A stretch of DNA of 64,000 nt, taken from contig JAVJQT010000001.1 of NCBI GenBank assembly GCA_040218795.1, positions 124,001 through 188,000 on the forward strand. Direction: 5' to 3'. The notes under the pieces were generated by a model. It was not told the origin of the DNA, searched no databases, and saw nothing but the letters and a program-made list of their open reading frames with translations. A program made the translations under genes and the position numbers. Below, piece by piece: positions 43,191 to 53,155 of the stretch (the stretch's first letter is position 1; the number at the start of each line of letters is the position of its first letter). This stretch comes from CCMP332 sp040218795. Lineage in GTDB: Bacteria; Bacteroidota; Bacteroidia; Cytophagales; CCMP332.

Positions 43191-44204
43191 ATGACTAAAG
43201 AAAGGTTAATTCATTCTTTTACTCAATTGGGAAAGACGCTACAAAAACTCGGAAATGAAGAAAAGGAGCAATTATTCATACGTGCATTTAATGAAAATCT
43301 CTGGTTTACAAGCGATAATATTAACAAGGCATTAAAAGGCATTTGCAAATGGCTGAATGAGACTGATCTTAAAAATTGGATTGATTTATACCCCGGATTA
43401 CCTCTTAAACAAAGTAAAAAAGTGGGATTAGTCCTTGCAGGAAATATTCCGATGGTGGGATTTCACGATGTGCTTTGTGTATTAATGTCGGGCAATAAGG
43501 CCATCACAAAATTGAGTTCAAAGGATTCTGTCCTGATGAACTATTTAAGAAATGAACTAATAAAGATTGACACTGAGTTTGAAAAATTATGGATTGTAGT
43601 AGAGAGAATAAAAGATATTGATGCTGTGATAGCAACCGGAAGTGATAATTCTGCGCGATATTTTCATCAATATTTTTCAAAATACCCAAATATTATAAGA
43701 AAAAACAGAACATCAGTGGCTGTTTTATCGGGCTTTGAGAGCAAAGAAGAATTACATGAGCTGGGTAAAGATATCTTTGATTATTTTGGCCTGGGTTGCA
43801 GAAACGTGACTTATTTGTATTTGCATGAATCTATGTCACCGGTAAGGGTGCTTGATGCATTGGAAGTATATTCTGATGTTTTCCACAATAATAAGTACGC
43901 CAACAACTATGAATATTACAGATCGATATATTTGGTAAACGGAGACAAACATCTCGCTTCGAATTTTCTACTATTGAAAGAAGGAGAAAGCCTCTTTACT
44001 CCGGTTGCCAATCTTCACTACAGTTATTATAAGGATTTAAAAGGCCTCGAACAAAACATACAATCTCGAATTGAGGATATACAATGTGTTGTTTCAAATA
44101 CAAAATTGGGAATCAAAACCATTCCATTTGGCAAAAGCCAGGAACCCGAATTATGGGATTATGCAGATGGAATAGATACCATGAAATACTTAGGAACTAT
44201 CTGA
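43191..44204 (+). CDS. LuxC-like acyl-CoA reductase
   Basis: The 337-residue product resembles the LuxC acyl-CoA reductase family, a branch of the aldehyde dehydrogenase fold. GLVLAGNIPMVGFHDVLCVLMSG is the nucleotide-binding part, IATGSDNSARYFHQYF a second conserved block, and DYFGLGCRNVTYLYL carries the predicted catalytic Cys203. It would reduce an acyl-CoA to aldehyde, but there are no luciferase genes, so another role applies. It ends inside the last 8 bp of the convergent giant adhesin gene. Confidence 0.85.
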   Translation: MTKERLIHSFTQLGKTLQKLGNEEKEQLFIRAFNENLWFTSDNINKALKGICKWLNETDLKNWIDLYPGLPLKQSKKVGLVLAGNIPMVGFHDVLCVLMSGNKAITKLSSKDSVLMNYLRNELIKIDTEFEKLWIVVERIKDIDAVIATGSDNSARYFHQYFSKYPNIIRKNRTSVAVLSGFESKEELHELGKDIFDYFGLGCRNVTYLYLHESMSPVRVLDALEVYSDVFHNNKYANNYEYYRSIYLVNGDKHLASNFLLLKEGESLFTPVANLHYSYYKDLKGLEQNIQSRIEDIQCVVSNTKLGIKTIPFGKSQEPELWDYADGIDTMKYLGTI

Positions 44205-44439
44205 ATATCTCAATAAATCCCTTAAATATTCCTTGATTTGGAATTTCCAGCGTATAAAAATAGGTACCGTCGGCATAGCCTTCGCCATCCCAGTCGTTTT
44301 GATAATCATCACTGCTGAATACAGGCCGGCCGGTTTTTTCGAATATTTTTAATTTACTTCCGGAAGGAAGCTTTGGAATTACAAAATAATCATTGTAACC
44401 GTCCTGGTTTGGAGTGAATATATTCGGAATGGTGAATCT
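44197..44439 (-). other. gliding-motility-associated C-terminal (type B) sorting domain
   Basis: The last 80 residues carry FTPNQDGYNDYFVIP, LKIFEKTGRPVFSS, NDWDGEGYADGTYFYTLE and GFIEIFR. This matches the T9SS type B C-terminal domain, which directs passage through the type IX pore. Confidence 0.9.
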
Positions 44440-47400
44440 ATTCGCAAATTCATAAGCTTCCACATATATTTCAAACAATTCAGCACAATTTCGTGAATCG
44501 TTTATACGTATGTTGTGAAGTCCTTCGCTTATTTTTTCTAAGACAGTATCAAAAGCCTGTGTATTCGGATTCAGAATTAGATTGAAAGCCGAATCACCAT
44601 CAAAACTCAGAGTATAAGGCTCTGTTCCGCCCACTACATCGTAAATGGCCACCCTTCCTGTTGCAGAGTCTTCTATGGTCATTGTGATATTCTCTATTTC
44701 TGCTACAATAGCATTCGGTTCTGTGATTTCAATAGTGGATCCAAAGTTGTACAAGCAATTCAGTGAATCACGTATTACGATATCGTATAAACCTTCTGCA
44801 ATCTGATTAAAAGTGGTATCAGAGCTAAAAGTTCCGGGTAGAAATTGGATTCCATTATCAAAGCTGACAGAGAAAGGTGCAAAGCCATTTTGCAAACCTG
44901 ATATTGCAATCGATGCATCATCAGATCCATTACAAGTAATGGAATTTGCAGACACAGAATAATTTAAGAGCGCAGTTCCCGTGATTTGGAAAGACCTGAC
45001 TTGCTGACAATTGTTTCCATCACTCATTAATAAATTGTAGGTGCCGGCACTGAGACTATCAAATAAGGTTGAACTTTGTTGTCCAGTGACTCCAATTATT
45101 TCATATACATAATTACCATCCCCACCGATTGGATTTAAAACCAGCACTGAACCGGTATTTTCGCCGCAATCCGCATTTCCTGTAATGTTTAAATTAAATG
45201 ATAATGAATCAGGTTGTACCAGGCTTACATCGACACTCACATCGCAATTGTCATTATCAATTACAGTGATGGTATAAGTAGAATCTGCAAATAAACCTCC
45301 AATAGGATTGGAAGGAACAGGATTGCCATTTAAGGCAAATGAGTAAGGCGTTACCCCGCCACTTATGCCTGTCAATTCAACAGAACCGCTATTTGCTCCA
45401 TAACAAACCGGATTTGTTCGAATAATATTGCCGATTACGATGTTGTTAGGTGCAAAAATGGTATCGGTAAATTCAGCTATACAATTGAGCTGATCCAATA
45501 TTTGAATAGTATAAACACCATTGTCAAGATTGTTAAAAACCGTAATGGCCGGAGGTATGTTGGCCTGACTATTTCCATTTAATTGAACCACATAATTTGG
45601 TTGCCCGCCGGAAATATTGCTGATGCTTAAACTTCCATCAGTCAGATTACAATCGCTGATATCGGCTGCAGTGATATTTGCTGTAATTTCTGGATTTTCG
45701 CTTATGAAATATGGCACAGTTGTAAGACAGCCACTGGCATCTTCCATAAATAAAACACCATTTCCACTACTTAAACCAGTAAATGTCCGGGTAGTATCGA
45801 AAATAACATTGTCCAAACTAAATTGGAAAGGAGCTGTCCCGCCGATCACTGTATCGATGCTCAAGACCCCGCTTGTATCTCCAAAACAATCAATATTTTG
45901 AACGCTGATATTGGGTGCTCCCGATCCGGAAACAGTGATATTGATTGAATTTGTATCTGTACAACTTGAATTATCAGAAACGATCAAAGTATAAAAACCA
46001 TCATCCAATCCTGTAATTGGGCTGCTTACCGTATTTCCATTCAATTCAAAAGAATAAGGAGAACCATTTCCACCCAAAACGGAGTCAATTGTTATAATTC
46101 CATTATTACTCGAACAGTTCGTAGGTGGAGTAATTGTAGCGAACAATTGCATGGAGTCGGGCTGAGACTGAACAAAATTATAATTTGATGTACAGAGCGT
46201 ACTCACATCTCTTATGCTCAGAACATGATTTCCCGCCAGCAAATTATTAAACAGGGTATCGGCCTGGAATGTACCGCCATCGATGCTGTAAAGATAAGTG
46301 CCGGATCCTCCTTGGGAATTGCTGAGGGCCAATGCGCCATCATTTCCACCAAAACAACTGACGGCCTGAACTTCAATTGGTGTCGCCGTTGGTGCAATCA
46401 AACCATTGATGGTAACGTTGATCGAAATCTCACAGCCATTGGCATCCAGAATAACCAAAGTATAATTTCCCGGCGAGAGGCTATCTACAGAAGAAGTGAT
46501 AGGTTGTATTGGTTCCAGGGTATCTCCGATACTGTCGAGCAGAATAAATTGATAAGGTGAAGTGCCACCGGAAACGCTTAGAATGTTAATTACGGCATCA
46601 TTAGCACCACAACTCGTTTCCTTATCTACCTGAATAATTGCACTAACATTAAAGGAACTTCCGATAAAGAAATTCAATTGGAAAGTACAAGTCGGGTCCA
46701 GACTATCCCGAACTATTCCCAAATAATTTCCCGGTGCGAGACTATTGAACACATTGCTGTTTTGCCAGGTTGCTCCGGTATCAATTGAAAACTCATAAAA
46801 CCCTGAACCACCACTTAAGGAAAGGAATTGAGCCTGACCATTGTTTAATCCGCTACAAAGGGTAGGAGTGGTGCTAACTGAAGCTGAAATAGCCCCGGCA
46901 ACATTTATGCTTATCGTAGTATCAAAGCTACAAGCGGAAACCAGATCATTAATGGTAATCAGATAAGCCCCTGAGCCCAATCCGCTAAATGAATTAGTCG
47001 ATGAGTCAACACTGTTTATCAAATATTGATAAGATCCGGATCCCAGATTAACTGAATCCACCGTGATAATTCCATTTCCCGATCCGCAGGCACTTGGTTG
47101 AATGACGGTAATAAAAGGCTGTAGATTAAAAACAGAGTTAATGACAAATACACTATCGTCTATACCCGGAGCAGCACAGGAAGATGATGATGAAACAGTG
47201 AAACGAATTGAATCGCCATTTGATAAATTATTAAGATTTATGCTGTCAGAATTTACCGATTGATCAATTCCATTGACCTCCCAGGTATACAATGGCGAAA
47301 TCCCCTGACCGGAAACATAAGCCTTGAAGCCCAGTGCCGTGCCACTACAAATCGGATTGACATTGTATACAATTGAATCAATATTTGTCACAATAGAAGC

Positions 47401-50400
47401 CACGCTGTTAACCAAGATTGTATCAAAAGCGCTTGATGTCGCACAAATTTCAGACGAAATCAGTTCCACAATAACCTGATCGCCATTGATAAAAGTGTTT
47501 CCTTCGATAAAGTCAAGGTTAGTACCTTGAAGTACTCCATTTACAAACCAATTATAGGACGGTGTTAGACCTCCAGAGGTTGGGACAGCATTAAATCTAA
47601 CCGAATCGCCATTACAAATGCTTGATGGTATCTGACTCAGACTAACTGATGGGGTGATATTTCCTGTCAGATTGACTATGAGACTTGCATTGGCTGTTGT
47701 TGGGATGGCGCAGGATGAACTTGAGGTCATTATAACATCAACCGTATCGCCATTATTAAATGTTGTACTGCTCAGGACATTGCCTGTTGTTGCCTGTGGC
47801 GTACCATTGACTGTCCAGGCAAATACAGGACTTAAACCGCCTCCACTTTGACTGGCGATAATATCAATATTACTTCCGCTACATGCACTCGATGGATTTT
47901 GAACTAAAGAAACATTAGGGCTAACACTTGTAACTACAGAGGCATTTAAATTTGAATTGGCTGTACCGGTGGCACATGAAGCTGATGAAGTCAGCAATAC
48001 TTCAATAAGATCATTATCATTAATTGTTGTGGATGTTAAAGTTGGGCCCGTTTCTCCAATCTGAACAATCGTATTTATGCTCCACTGGAAAGTAGGGGAA
48101 GAGCCTTCTCCTGATGAGATTGTAGAAAAGATAACTGTATCGCCGCTGCAAACAGGATTTGGTGATTGCACTATGGACACACTTGGATTGACATTAGTGG
48201 TAATACTCGCTGCTAAATTTGAACTAACCGGACCACTCGAGCATGTTTCACTCGATGTCAATGTTACTTCTACCAAATCACCATTACTTAAAGCAGTGCT
48301 AAAAAATGTACTTCCGGTAAAACCGGCTTGAGGACCTCCATTTACAGTCCATGCAAATACAGGACTTGAGCCTCCTCCGCTAAAACTTGCCGTAAATAAG
48401 GCCGTATCACCCACACAGGAAGGGCTTGGACTTTGTATAAAACTTAGCGTTGGATTTACCGTTGGATTGATGTTTGCGTTTATATTCGAAGAGGCGGGAC
48501 CGGTATTACATTTTTCCGATGAGCTCATTTGAACGGCAACCAGGTCACCATTATTGACAGAATTTGTAATCAATGAATCACCCGTAATTCCTGTTTGGGG
48601 GCTGCCATTTATCGTCCATGAATACACAGGGTTGCTACCGCCATTTGTAGGACTGGCAATGAATACTGTGGTATCACCAAAACAAACAGGCGAAGGCGAT
48701 TGACTAAGGCTAACTGCTGTACTCAAATTATTGAGAATCAGAGGGTTTAAACTGTCTCTTGCTATTCCTGTAGCACATGGTTCTGAAGAAGTCATTAAAA
48801 CTTTTACTTCGTCGCCGGGATTTAAACTGTTGCTAAAAAATGTTGAAGAGGTAAATCCGCCTTGGTTAATATTATTTACCAACCATTGAAAGGTCGGACT
48901 TATTCCGGAACCTGTAACAGTGGTAGTAAAAAAGGTGGTATCTCCAAAACATGTAGTATCCGGATTAAATGCGATGCTTACGGTTGGATTTATTCCCGGA
49001 ACAACAGAAATGCTAATAAAAGCCGAATCGAAACAACCGCTCAATGTATTAGTTCCTACAACTATATAGTCAGTACTTACCGCCGGACTAACATTAATAG
49101 TTGTGGTATTGCCTATTGAAACCGCATTACCAACTTCAAACCATAAATAGGTGTCTGCTCCGGCCGCGCTCAGGTTTGAGCTGCTGCCAATACAAATTGG
49201 ATTGGCATCTGCACTGGCACTTACATTTGGAAGCGGATTAACATTTATTGTAATAAATGAAGTGTCAAAACAACCGGTGGAAGTTTGCGTTCCAATCACA
49301 AAATAATCGGTACTACTTGTTGGAGATACACTGACATTTGCAGTAGTAGATATGGGCACAGCATTTCCAAGTTCAAACCATTGATAAGTGTCAGTTCCGC
49401 TGGCGCTGAGAATTGTGCTTTCACCAAAACAAATCGGATTTACACTGGCGCTACTGTTTACAGTTGGTAATGGATCAATATTTAATGTAATAAATGCAGA
49501 ATCAAAACAACCTGTAGCGGTTATTGTACCCACAGCGATATAATCAGTACTAGAGGCTGGTGAAACATTTATATTGGCGCCTGAGCCGATACTTGTAGCA
49601 TTACCAAGTTCAAACCATTGATAAGTATCCGCACCTGAAGCCGTAAGCGTTGTCGTTTCACCCTGGCAAATTGGATTGGCTGCGGCTGTAATATTAACAT
49701 TGACTGCAGGGTTCACATTTACTGTAATAAAGGCAGTATCAAAACATGAGGTTAAGGTATTAGTACCTATTACAAAATAGTCTGTATCCGCAGCAGGATT
49801 CACGGCTACCGTAGCCGATGTTGAAATAGCAACAGCATTCCCAACTTCAAACCACTGATAGGTATCGGCACCTGAGGCTGTTAAATTGGAGGTGTCACCG
49901 GGGCAAATTGGATTGACATCGGCAATTGCATTTACATTTGGACTTGGGTTAACGGTGATTGAAATAAAGGCCGAATCCGAGCATCCTGTAACGGTTTCAT
50001 TACCAATGACGAAATAATCTGTGCTGGCTGCAGGGCTCACGTTCACTATGGCAGAAGAAGAAAAACTTACCGCATTACCCACTTCAAACCACAAATAGGT
50101 ATCAGCACCCGAAGCTGTCAAAGAGCTGCTTTCTCCAAGACAAATAGGGTTGCTGCTTGCTACTGCATTAACATTTGGAAGCGGATTTACATTCAATGTA
50201 ATTGTGGCTGAGTCAATACAACCTGTAGCTGTGGTCGTCCCAATGAGTAAATAGTCTGTTGTTAAAGCCGGAGATACAGGAAGAACTGTTCCGCTGCCTA
50301 TACTAACGGCATTTCCTACCTCAAACCATTGATAGGTATCTGCGCCAGCGGCATTTAAATTGGTGGTATCACCCAAACATATAGGATTAGAATCTGCAGT

Positions 50401-52914
50401 AATGCTGACAATCGGGTTAGCGTTAACATTTATCGTTATAAAACTGGTGTCAAAACAACCCGTGGCTAACAGGTTTCCTACTACAAAATAATTCGTAGTT
50501 ATAACCGGGCTTACAGCAACATTTGCTGTTGTTGAAATAGCTGTTCCATTTCCTACTTCAAACCATTGATAAGTATCTGCCCCACTTCCTGTTAAATTAC
50601 TTGTTTGACCAACACAAACCGGATTTAAATCTGCACTGCTATTGACTGTCGGCAGAGGATTTACGGTTATTGAAATAAATGCAGTGTCAAAACAACCGGT
50701 GGCAGTCTCTGTTCCAATCACAAAATAATCGGTATTTATTGTAGGATTGACATTTACGACTGCAGCACTTGAGAAAGATACCGCATTCCCAACTTCAAAC
50801 CATTGATAAGTATCCGCACCGGAGGCGGTAAGACTGGTGCTTTCACCATTGCAAATGGGATTAGACGATGCTGTGATAGCAACCGGAGGGCTCGCATTCA
50901 CATTTAAGGTAATAAAAGCAGTGTCTATGCAACCACTTATAGTGGCCGTTCCGACTGCGATATAATCTGTGTTTACAATCGGAGAAACGCTGATGACAGA
51001 ACTCGTGCCAATTGTAGTAGCATTTCCCACTTCAAACCATTCGTAAGTATCTGCTCCTGAAGCTGTTAAATTTGTACTTTCACCCTGACAAATGGGATTT
51101 GACCCTGCTGAAATATTAACGGTTACTGCTGCATTTACATTTACAGTAATGAATGCAGAATCAAAACAACCAGTTGTGGTGTTGGTACCTATTACAATGT
51201 AATCTGTGCTTACCCCCGGGCTTACTGCCACACTTGGAGATGTAGAAATGGCGACTGCATTTCCCACTTCAAACCATTGATAAGTATTTGCACCTGATCC
51301 GGTTAATGTGCTTGTTCCACCCGGACAAATGGGGTTAATATCTGCACTTGCACCTACCGTAGGCAATGGGTTTACAGTTAATGTAATTATAGTTGAATCA
51401 AAACAGCCTGTTGCTGTCGTAGTTCCAATGACTAAATAATCGGTGCTAGTAGTCGGAGAAACATTAATTGCTGCTGATGTAGAAATGGCGATGGCATTCC
51501 CAACCTCAAACCATTGATAGGTATTGGCACCGGAGGCCGTCAAAGTAGCGCTGTTTCCAAAGCAAATTGGATTCGCGGATGCTGTAATGTTAACTGTAGG
51601 TGGGGGATTGACAAAAACCGTCACTGTGTCAAAATCCGCACAACCGGCTGCATTTTCACCCCTTACAGCGTATTGAGTGGTTGTAATAGGTGAAATTGAA
51701 AACACATTACTTGTTGAAAGGACAGCCGGGTTGCCCACTTCAAACCACTGATAGCTTGTTGCTCCGGCGGCCGTAAATACAGCAGTATCGATTGATTCAC
51801 AAATTGTTTCAGAAGCCTTATCAACCGTGAGCACAACAGCGGTTAATACATCGATGGTAATATTATCGGAATTTGTACAGCCATTGGGGTCTGTATAATT
51901 GTACATTATAACATAAGAACCCGTGCCCACTATTGAAGGATCAAATGTATTACCTACAATACCGGGCCCGCTGAAGGTGCCGCCAATAGGATTTCCAGTC
52001 AAAGTAACCGGAGGACTGTTTGGACATTGATCGGGAACAGGATCAATAGTGACCACAACATCCTGAACTACCATGGTTTGATTTACAACACTTGTACAAG
52101 TAAGATTGGTATCATTATCTACGGTAAGGCTAACAGTATAAGAGCCATTGGCAGTATAAGCATAATTTGGATTGGCCAAAGTAGAAGTCCCAGTTCCGTC
52201 TCCAAAATCCCAACTGTATAAATAAGGGGGATCTCCTCCGCTTGTAATGTCTGTAAAATTGACTACCTGTCCGACACAGGCCGTGTCATCGGAAACTGTA
52301 AAATTGGCGTTTAAACTAGAAAAGTCCGCAGCACCGGGTAATCCGGAGTCGTTAAAACTCAACTCGATGAAAATGTCAAATCCCGCTATAAAACCTGTTC
52401 CAAGATCTATGACCAGAGCATAAGTTCTACCAGCAGTTAAGTTAATAGGGGCAATAAAACGGGCATTTGGAGGACTGTTTCTAATTCCCGTTGGCCCTGT
52501 ATTTCCGCCATTATCCAAACAGGCTACCTGAGTGGAAGGACCAATATTGCATCCACCGGTGACATCGTATATGGCCCAATTATTGGCAAAACTAAGCGCA
52601 AGTGGTGCACCACCGAAAAAAACATTATCATCAATGGTCATTTCAAATGGACCTGTATTGGCCACTGTGAATTTGTACCAAAAGGGTCTGTTTTCACCTG
52701 AAGCCCAGCAAACGGAGTCGCCACCGGCCAGATCATCAAAGCCTACACCAGTAAAAGGAGCCTGAATTGTATCATTTCTGTTGGTAGTATTACATAATCT
52801 TAAAGCCGTCGAACAATCCAGAGATGGATAACCCTGGCCAAACAGAGAACCCTGAATGACGAGGAGAAGCGTTGACAAGATAGTAATATGCTTAATAGTA
52901 CGTTTATATGTCAT
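44197..52914 (-). CDS. giant repeat adhesin with PKD, WFEVGN-type and SprB-like repeats and T9SS type B tail
   Basis: I place the start at ATG 52914 (2,905 residues; a GTG lies two codons earlier). After a signal peptide (cleavage near LFGQ) comes a globular region to about 195, then a PKD domain (about 205-287, YSWDFGDGTGTS). Next are twelve 79-residue units with YQWFEVGNA cores, seven 89-residue units with GDLVEVTLTSSE-like cores, and about eleven SprB-like units (GGSGTYLYSIDGGTF). The end is the gliding-motility type B domain: NIFTPNQDGYNDYFVIPKL, ending GIFKGFIEIFR. It should be exported by the type IX system to the surface and act in adhesion or gliding. Base composition does not differ obviously from its neighbours. 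Confidence 0.92.
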   Translation of the reverse strand: MTYKRTIKHITILSTLLLVIQGSLFGQGYPSLDCSTALRLCNTTNRNDTIQAPFTGVGFDDLAGGDSVCWASGENRPFWYKFTVANTGPFEMTIDDNVFFGGAPLALSFANNWAIYDVTGGCNIGPSTQVACLDNGGNTGPTGIRNSPPNARFIAPINLTAGRTYALVIDLGTGFIAGFDIFIELSFNDSGLPGAADFSSLNANFTVSDDTACVGQVVNFTDITSGGDPPYLYSWDFGDGTGTSTLANPNYAYTANGSYTVSLTVDNDTNLTCTSVVNQTMVVQDVVVTIDPVPDQCPNSPPVTLTGNPIGGTFSGPGIVGNTFDPSIVGTGSYVIMYNYTDPNGCTNSDNITIDVLTAVVLTVDKASETICESIDTAVFTAAGATSYQWFEVGNPAVLSTSNVFSISPITTTQYAVRGENAAGCADFDTVTVFVNPPPTVNITASANPICFGNSATLTASGANTYQWFEVGNAIAISTSAAINVSPTTSTDYLVIGTTTATGCFDSTIITLTVNPLPTVGASADINPICPGGTSTLTGSGANTYQWFEVGNAVAISTSPSVAVSPGVSTDYIVIGTNTTTGCFDSAFITVNVNAAVTVNISAGSNPICQGESTNLTASGADTYEWFEVGNATTIGTSSVISVSPIVNTDYIAVGTATISGCIDTAFITLNVNASPPVAITASSNPICNGESTSLTASGADTYQWFEVGNAVSFSSAAVVNVNPTINTDYFVIGTETATGCFDTAFISITVNPLPTVNSSADLNPVCVGQTSNLTGSGADTYQWFEVGNGTAISTTANVAVSPVITTNYFVVGNLLATGCFDTSFITINVNANPIVSITADSNPICLGDTTNLNAAGADTYQWFEVGNAVSIGSGTVLPVSPALTTDYLLIGTTTATGCIDSATITLNVNPLPNVNAVASSNPICLGESSSLTASGADTYLWFEVGNAVSFSSSAIVNVSPAASTDYFVIGNETVTGCSDSAFISITVNPSPNVNAIADVNPICPGDTSNLTASGADTYQWFEVGNAVAISTSATVAVNPAADTDYFVIGTNTLTSCFDTAFITVNVNPAVNVNITAAANPICQGETTTLTASGADTYQWFELGNATSIGSGANINVSPASSTDYIAVGTITATGCFDSAFITLNIDPLPTVNSSASVNPICFGESTILSASGTDTYQWFELGNAVPISTTANVSVSPTSSTDYFVIGTQTSTGCFDTSFITINVNPLPNVSASADANPICIGSSSNLSAAGADTYLWFEVGNAVSIGNTTTINVSPAVSTDYIVVGTNTLSGCFDSAFISISVVPGINPTVSIAFNPDTTCFGDTTFFTTTVTGSGISPTFQWLVNNINQGGFTSSTFFSNSLNPGDEVKVLMTSSEPCATGIARDSLNPLILNNLSTAVSLSQSPSPVCFGDTTVFIASPTNGGSNPVYSWTINGSPQTGITGDSLITNSVNNGDLVAVQMSSSEKCNTGPASSNINANINPTVNPTLSFIQSPSPSCVGDTALFTASFSGGGSSPVFAWTVNGGPQAGFTGSTFFSTALSNGDLVEVTLTSSETCSSGPVSSNLAASITTNVNPSVSIVQSPNPVCSGDTVIFSTISSGEGSSPTFQWSINTIVQIGETGPTLTSTTINDNDLIEVLLTSSASCATGTANSNLNASVVTSVSPNVSLVQNPSSACSGSNIDIIASQSGGGLSPVFAWTVNGTPQATTGNVLSSTTFNNGDTVDVIMTSSSSCAIPTTANASLIVNLTGNITPSVSLSQIPSSICNGDSVRFNAVPTSGGLTPSYNWFVNGVLQGTNLDFIEGNTFINGDQVIVELISSEICATSSAFDTILVNSVASIVTNIDSIVYNVNPICSGTALGFKAYVSGQGISPLYTWEVNGIDQSVNSDSINLNNLSNGDSIRFTVSSSSSCAAPGIDDSVFVINSVFNLQPFITVIQPSACGSGNGIITVDSVNLGSGSYQYLINSVDSSTNSFSGLGSGAYLITINDLVSACSFDTTISINVAGAISASVSTTPTLCSGLNNGQAQFLSLSGGSGFYEFSIDTGATWQNSNVFNSLAPGNYLGIVRDSLDPTCTFQLNFFIGSSFNVSAIIQVDKETSCGANDAVINILSVSGGTSPYQFILLDSIGDTLEPIQPITSSVDSLSPGNYTLVILDANGCEISINVTINGLIAPTATPIEVQAVSCFGGNDGALALSNSQGGSGTYLYSIDGGTFQADTLFNNLLAGNHVLSIRDVSTLCTSNYNFVQSQPDSMQLFATITPPTNCSSNNGIITIDSVLGGNGSPYSFELNGNTVSSPITGLDDGFYTLIVSDNSSCTDTNSINITVSGSGAPNISVQNIDCFGDTSGVLSIDTVIGGTAPFQFSLDNVIFDTTRTFTGLSSGNGVLFMEDASGCLTTVPYFISENPEITANITAADISDCNLTDGSLSISNISGGQPNYVVQLNGNSQANIPPAITVFNNLDNGVYTIQILDQLNCIAEFTDTIFAPNNIVIGNIIRTNPVCYGANSGSVELTGISGGVTPYSFALNGNPVPSNPIGGLFADSTYTITVIDNDNCDVSVDVSLVQPDSLSFNLNITGNADCGENTGSVLVLNPIGGDGNYVYEIIGVTGQQSSTLFDSLSAGTYNLLMSDGNNCQQVRSFQITGTALLNYSVSANSITCNGSDDASIAISGLQNGFAPFSVSFDNGIQFLPGTFSSDTTFNQIAEGLYDIVIRDSLNCLYNFGSTIEITEPNAIVAEIENITMTIEDSATGRVAIYDVVGGTEPYTLSFDGDSAFNLILNPNTQAFDTVLEKISEGLHNIRINDSRNCAELFEIYVEAYEFANRFTIPNIFTPNQDGYNDYFVIPKLPSGSKLKIFEKTGRPVFSSDDYQNDWDGEGYADGTYFYTLEIPNQGIFKGFIEIFR
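44440..47118 (-). repeat. about eleven SprB-like units in the adhesin
   Basis: Units of about 70-88 residues each hold a cysteine early (CFGGNDGALALS, CYGANSGSVELT, CFGDTSGVLSID), a GG-x-x-PY/Y-x-F/Y-S strand, and a GxY-x-ITI-x-D end. They are well diverged from each other. This is the repeat type of the SprB gliding adhesin. Confidence 0.8.
47119..48987 (-). repeat. seven 89-residue (267-bp) units in the adhesin
   Basis: Each unit has a cysteine-led start (SPSPVCFGDTTVF), a WTVNG-type strand (FAWTVNGGPQAGFTG), NNGDLVEV and a LTSSETC block. Conservation falls off toward the last two units. They appear to be Ig-like folds. Confidence 0.85.
48988..51834 (-). repeat. twelve 79-residue (237-bp) WFEVGN units in the adhesin
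   Basis: Each unit runs NPICxGES, LTASGADTYQWFEVGNA, NVSPxxSTDYFVIGT, TGCFDSAFITINVNP. All twelve are gap-free to within a residue or two, and the WFEVGN core differs in only a few units (WFELGN in two). The first unit is the most diverged. They look like Ig-like modules and are the most recently amplified part of the gene. Confidence 0.92.
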
Positions 52915-53117
52915 ATTCACCGCACGAGCTTACGTTAAATTACAGTATTCACAATAATAATCCTATTAACAAGTGTACGTGCTTCAATTTAAAATGATGG
53001 GTACGCTTGTAATATTTTCCCAAAAAAGTACAATTTTTTTTAAGGAAAGGCATGATTCGTATATTTTTTACGTTAAAATGGATAATTATTTCAGTTCAGA
53101 TATTCATCCTTTATTTA

Positions 53118-53125
53118 TACTTTTG
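53118..53125 (+). promoter_or_regulatory. -7 element of the aconitase promoter
   Basis: TACTTTTG exactly fits the Bacteroidota -7 consensus TAnnTTTG, 30 bp before the aconitase ATG. A matching TTTG -33 box is not evident. The 241-bp gap to the divergent adhesin must hold promoters for both. Confidence 0.5.
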
Positions 53126-53155
53126 CCTTCTTCACAGAAAAAAACCTGAATCCAT

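Noticed and set aside
45617..45901. Plus-strand ORFs antisense to the giant adhesin (several, 60-111 codons)
   Set aside because: They mirror the repeat structure of the real gene and have no start signals or recognisable domains.
48988..51834. Regular repeats that could be taken for a CRISPR array
   Set aside because: The period is 237 bp, the units are coding and in frame, and no short constant repeats with unique spacers exist.
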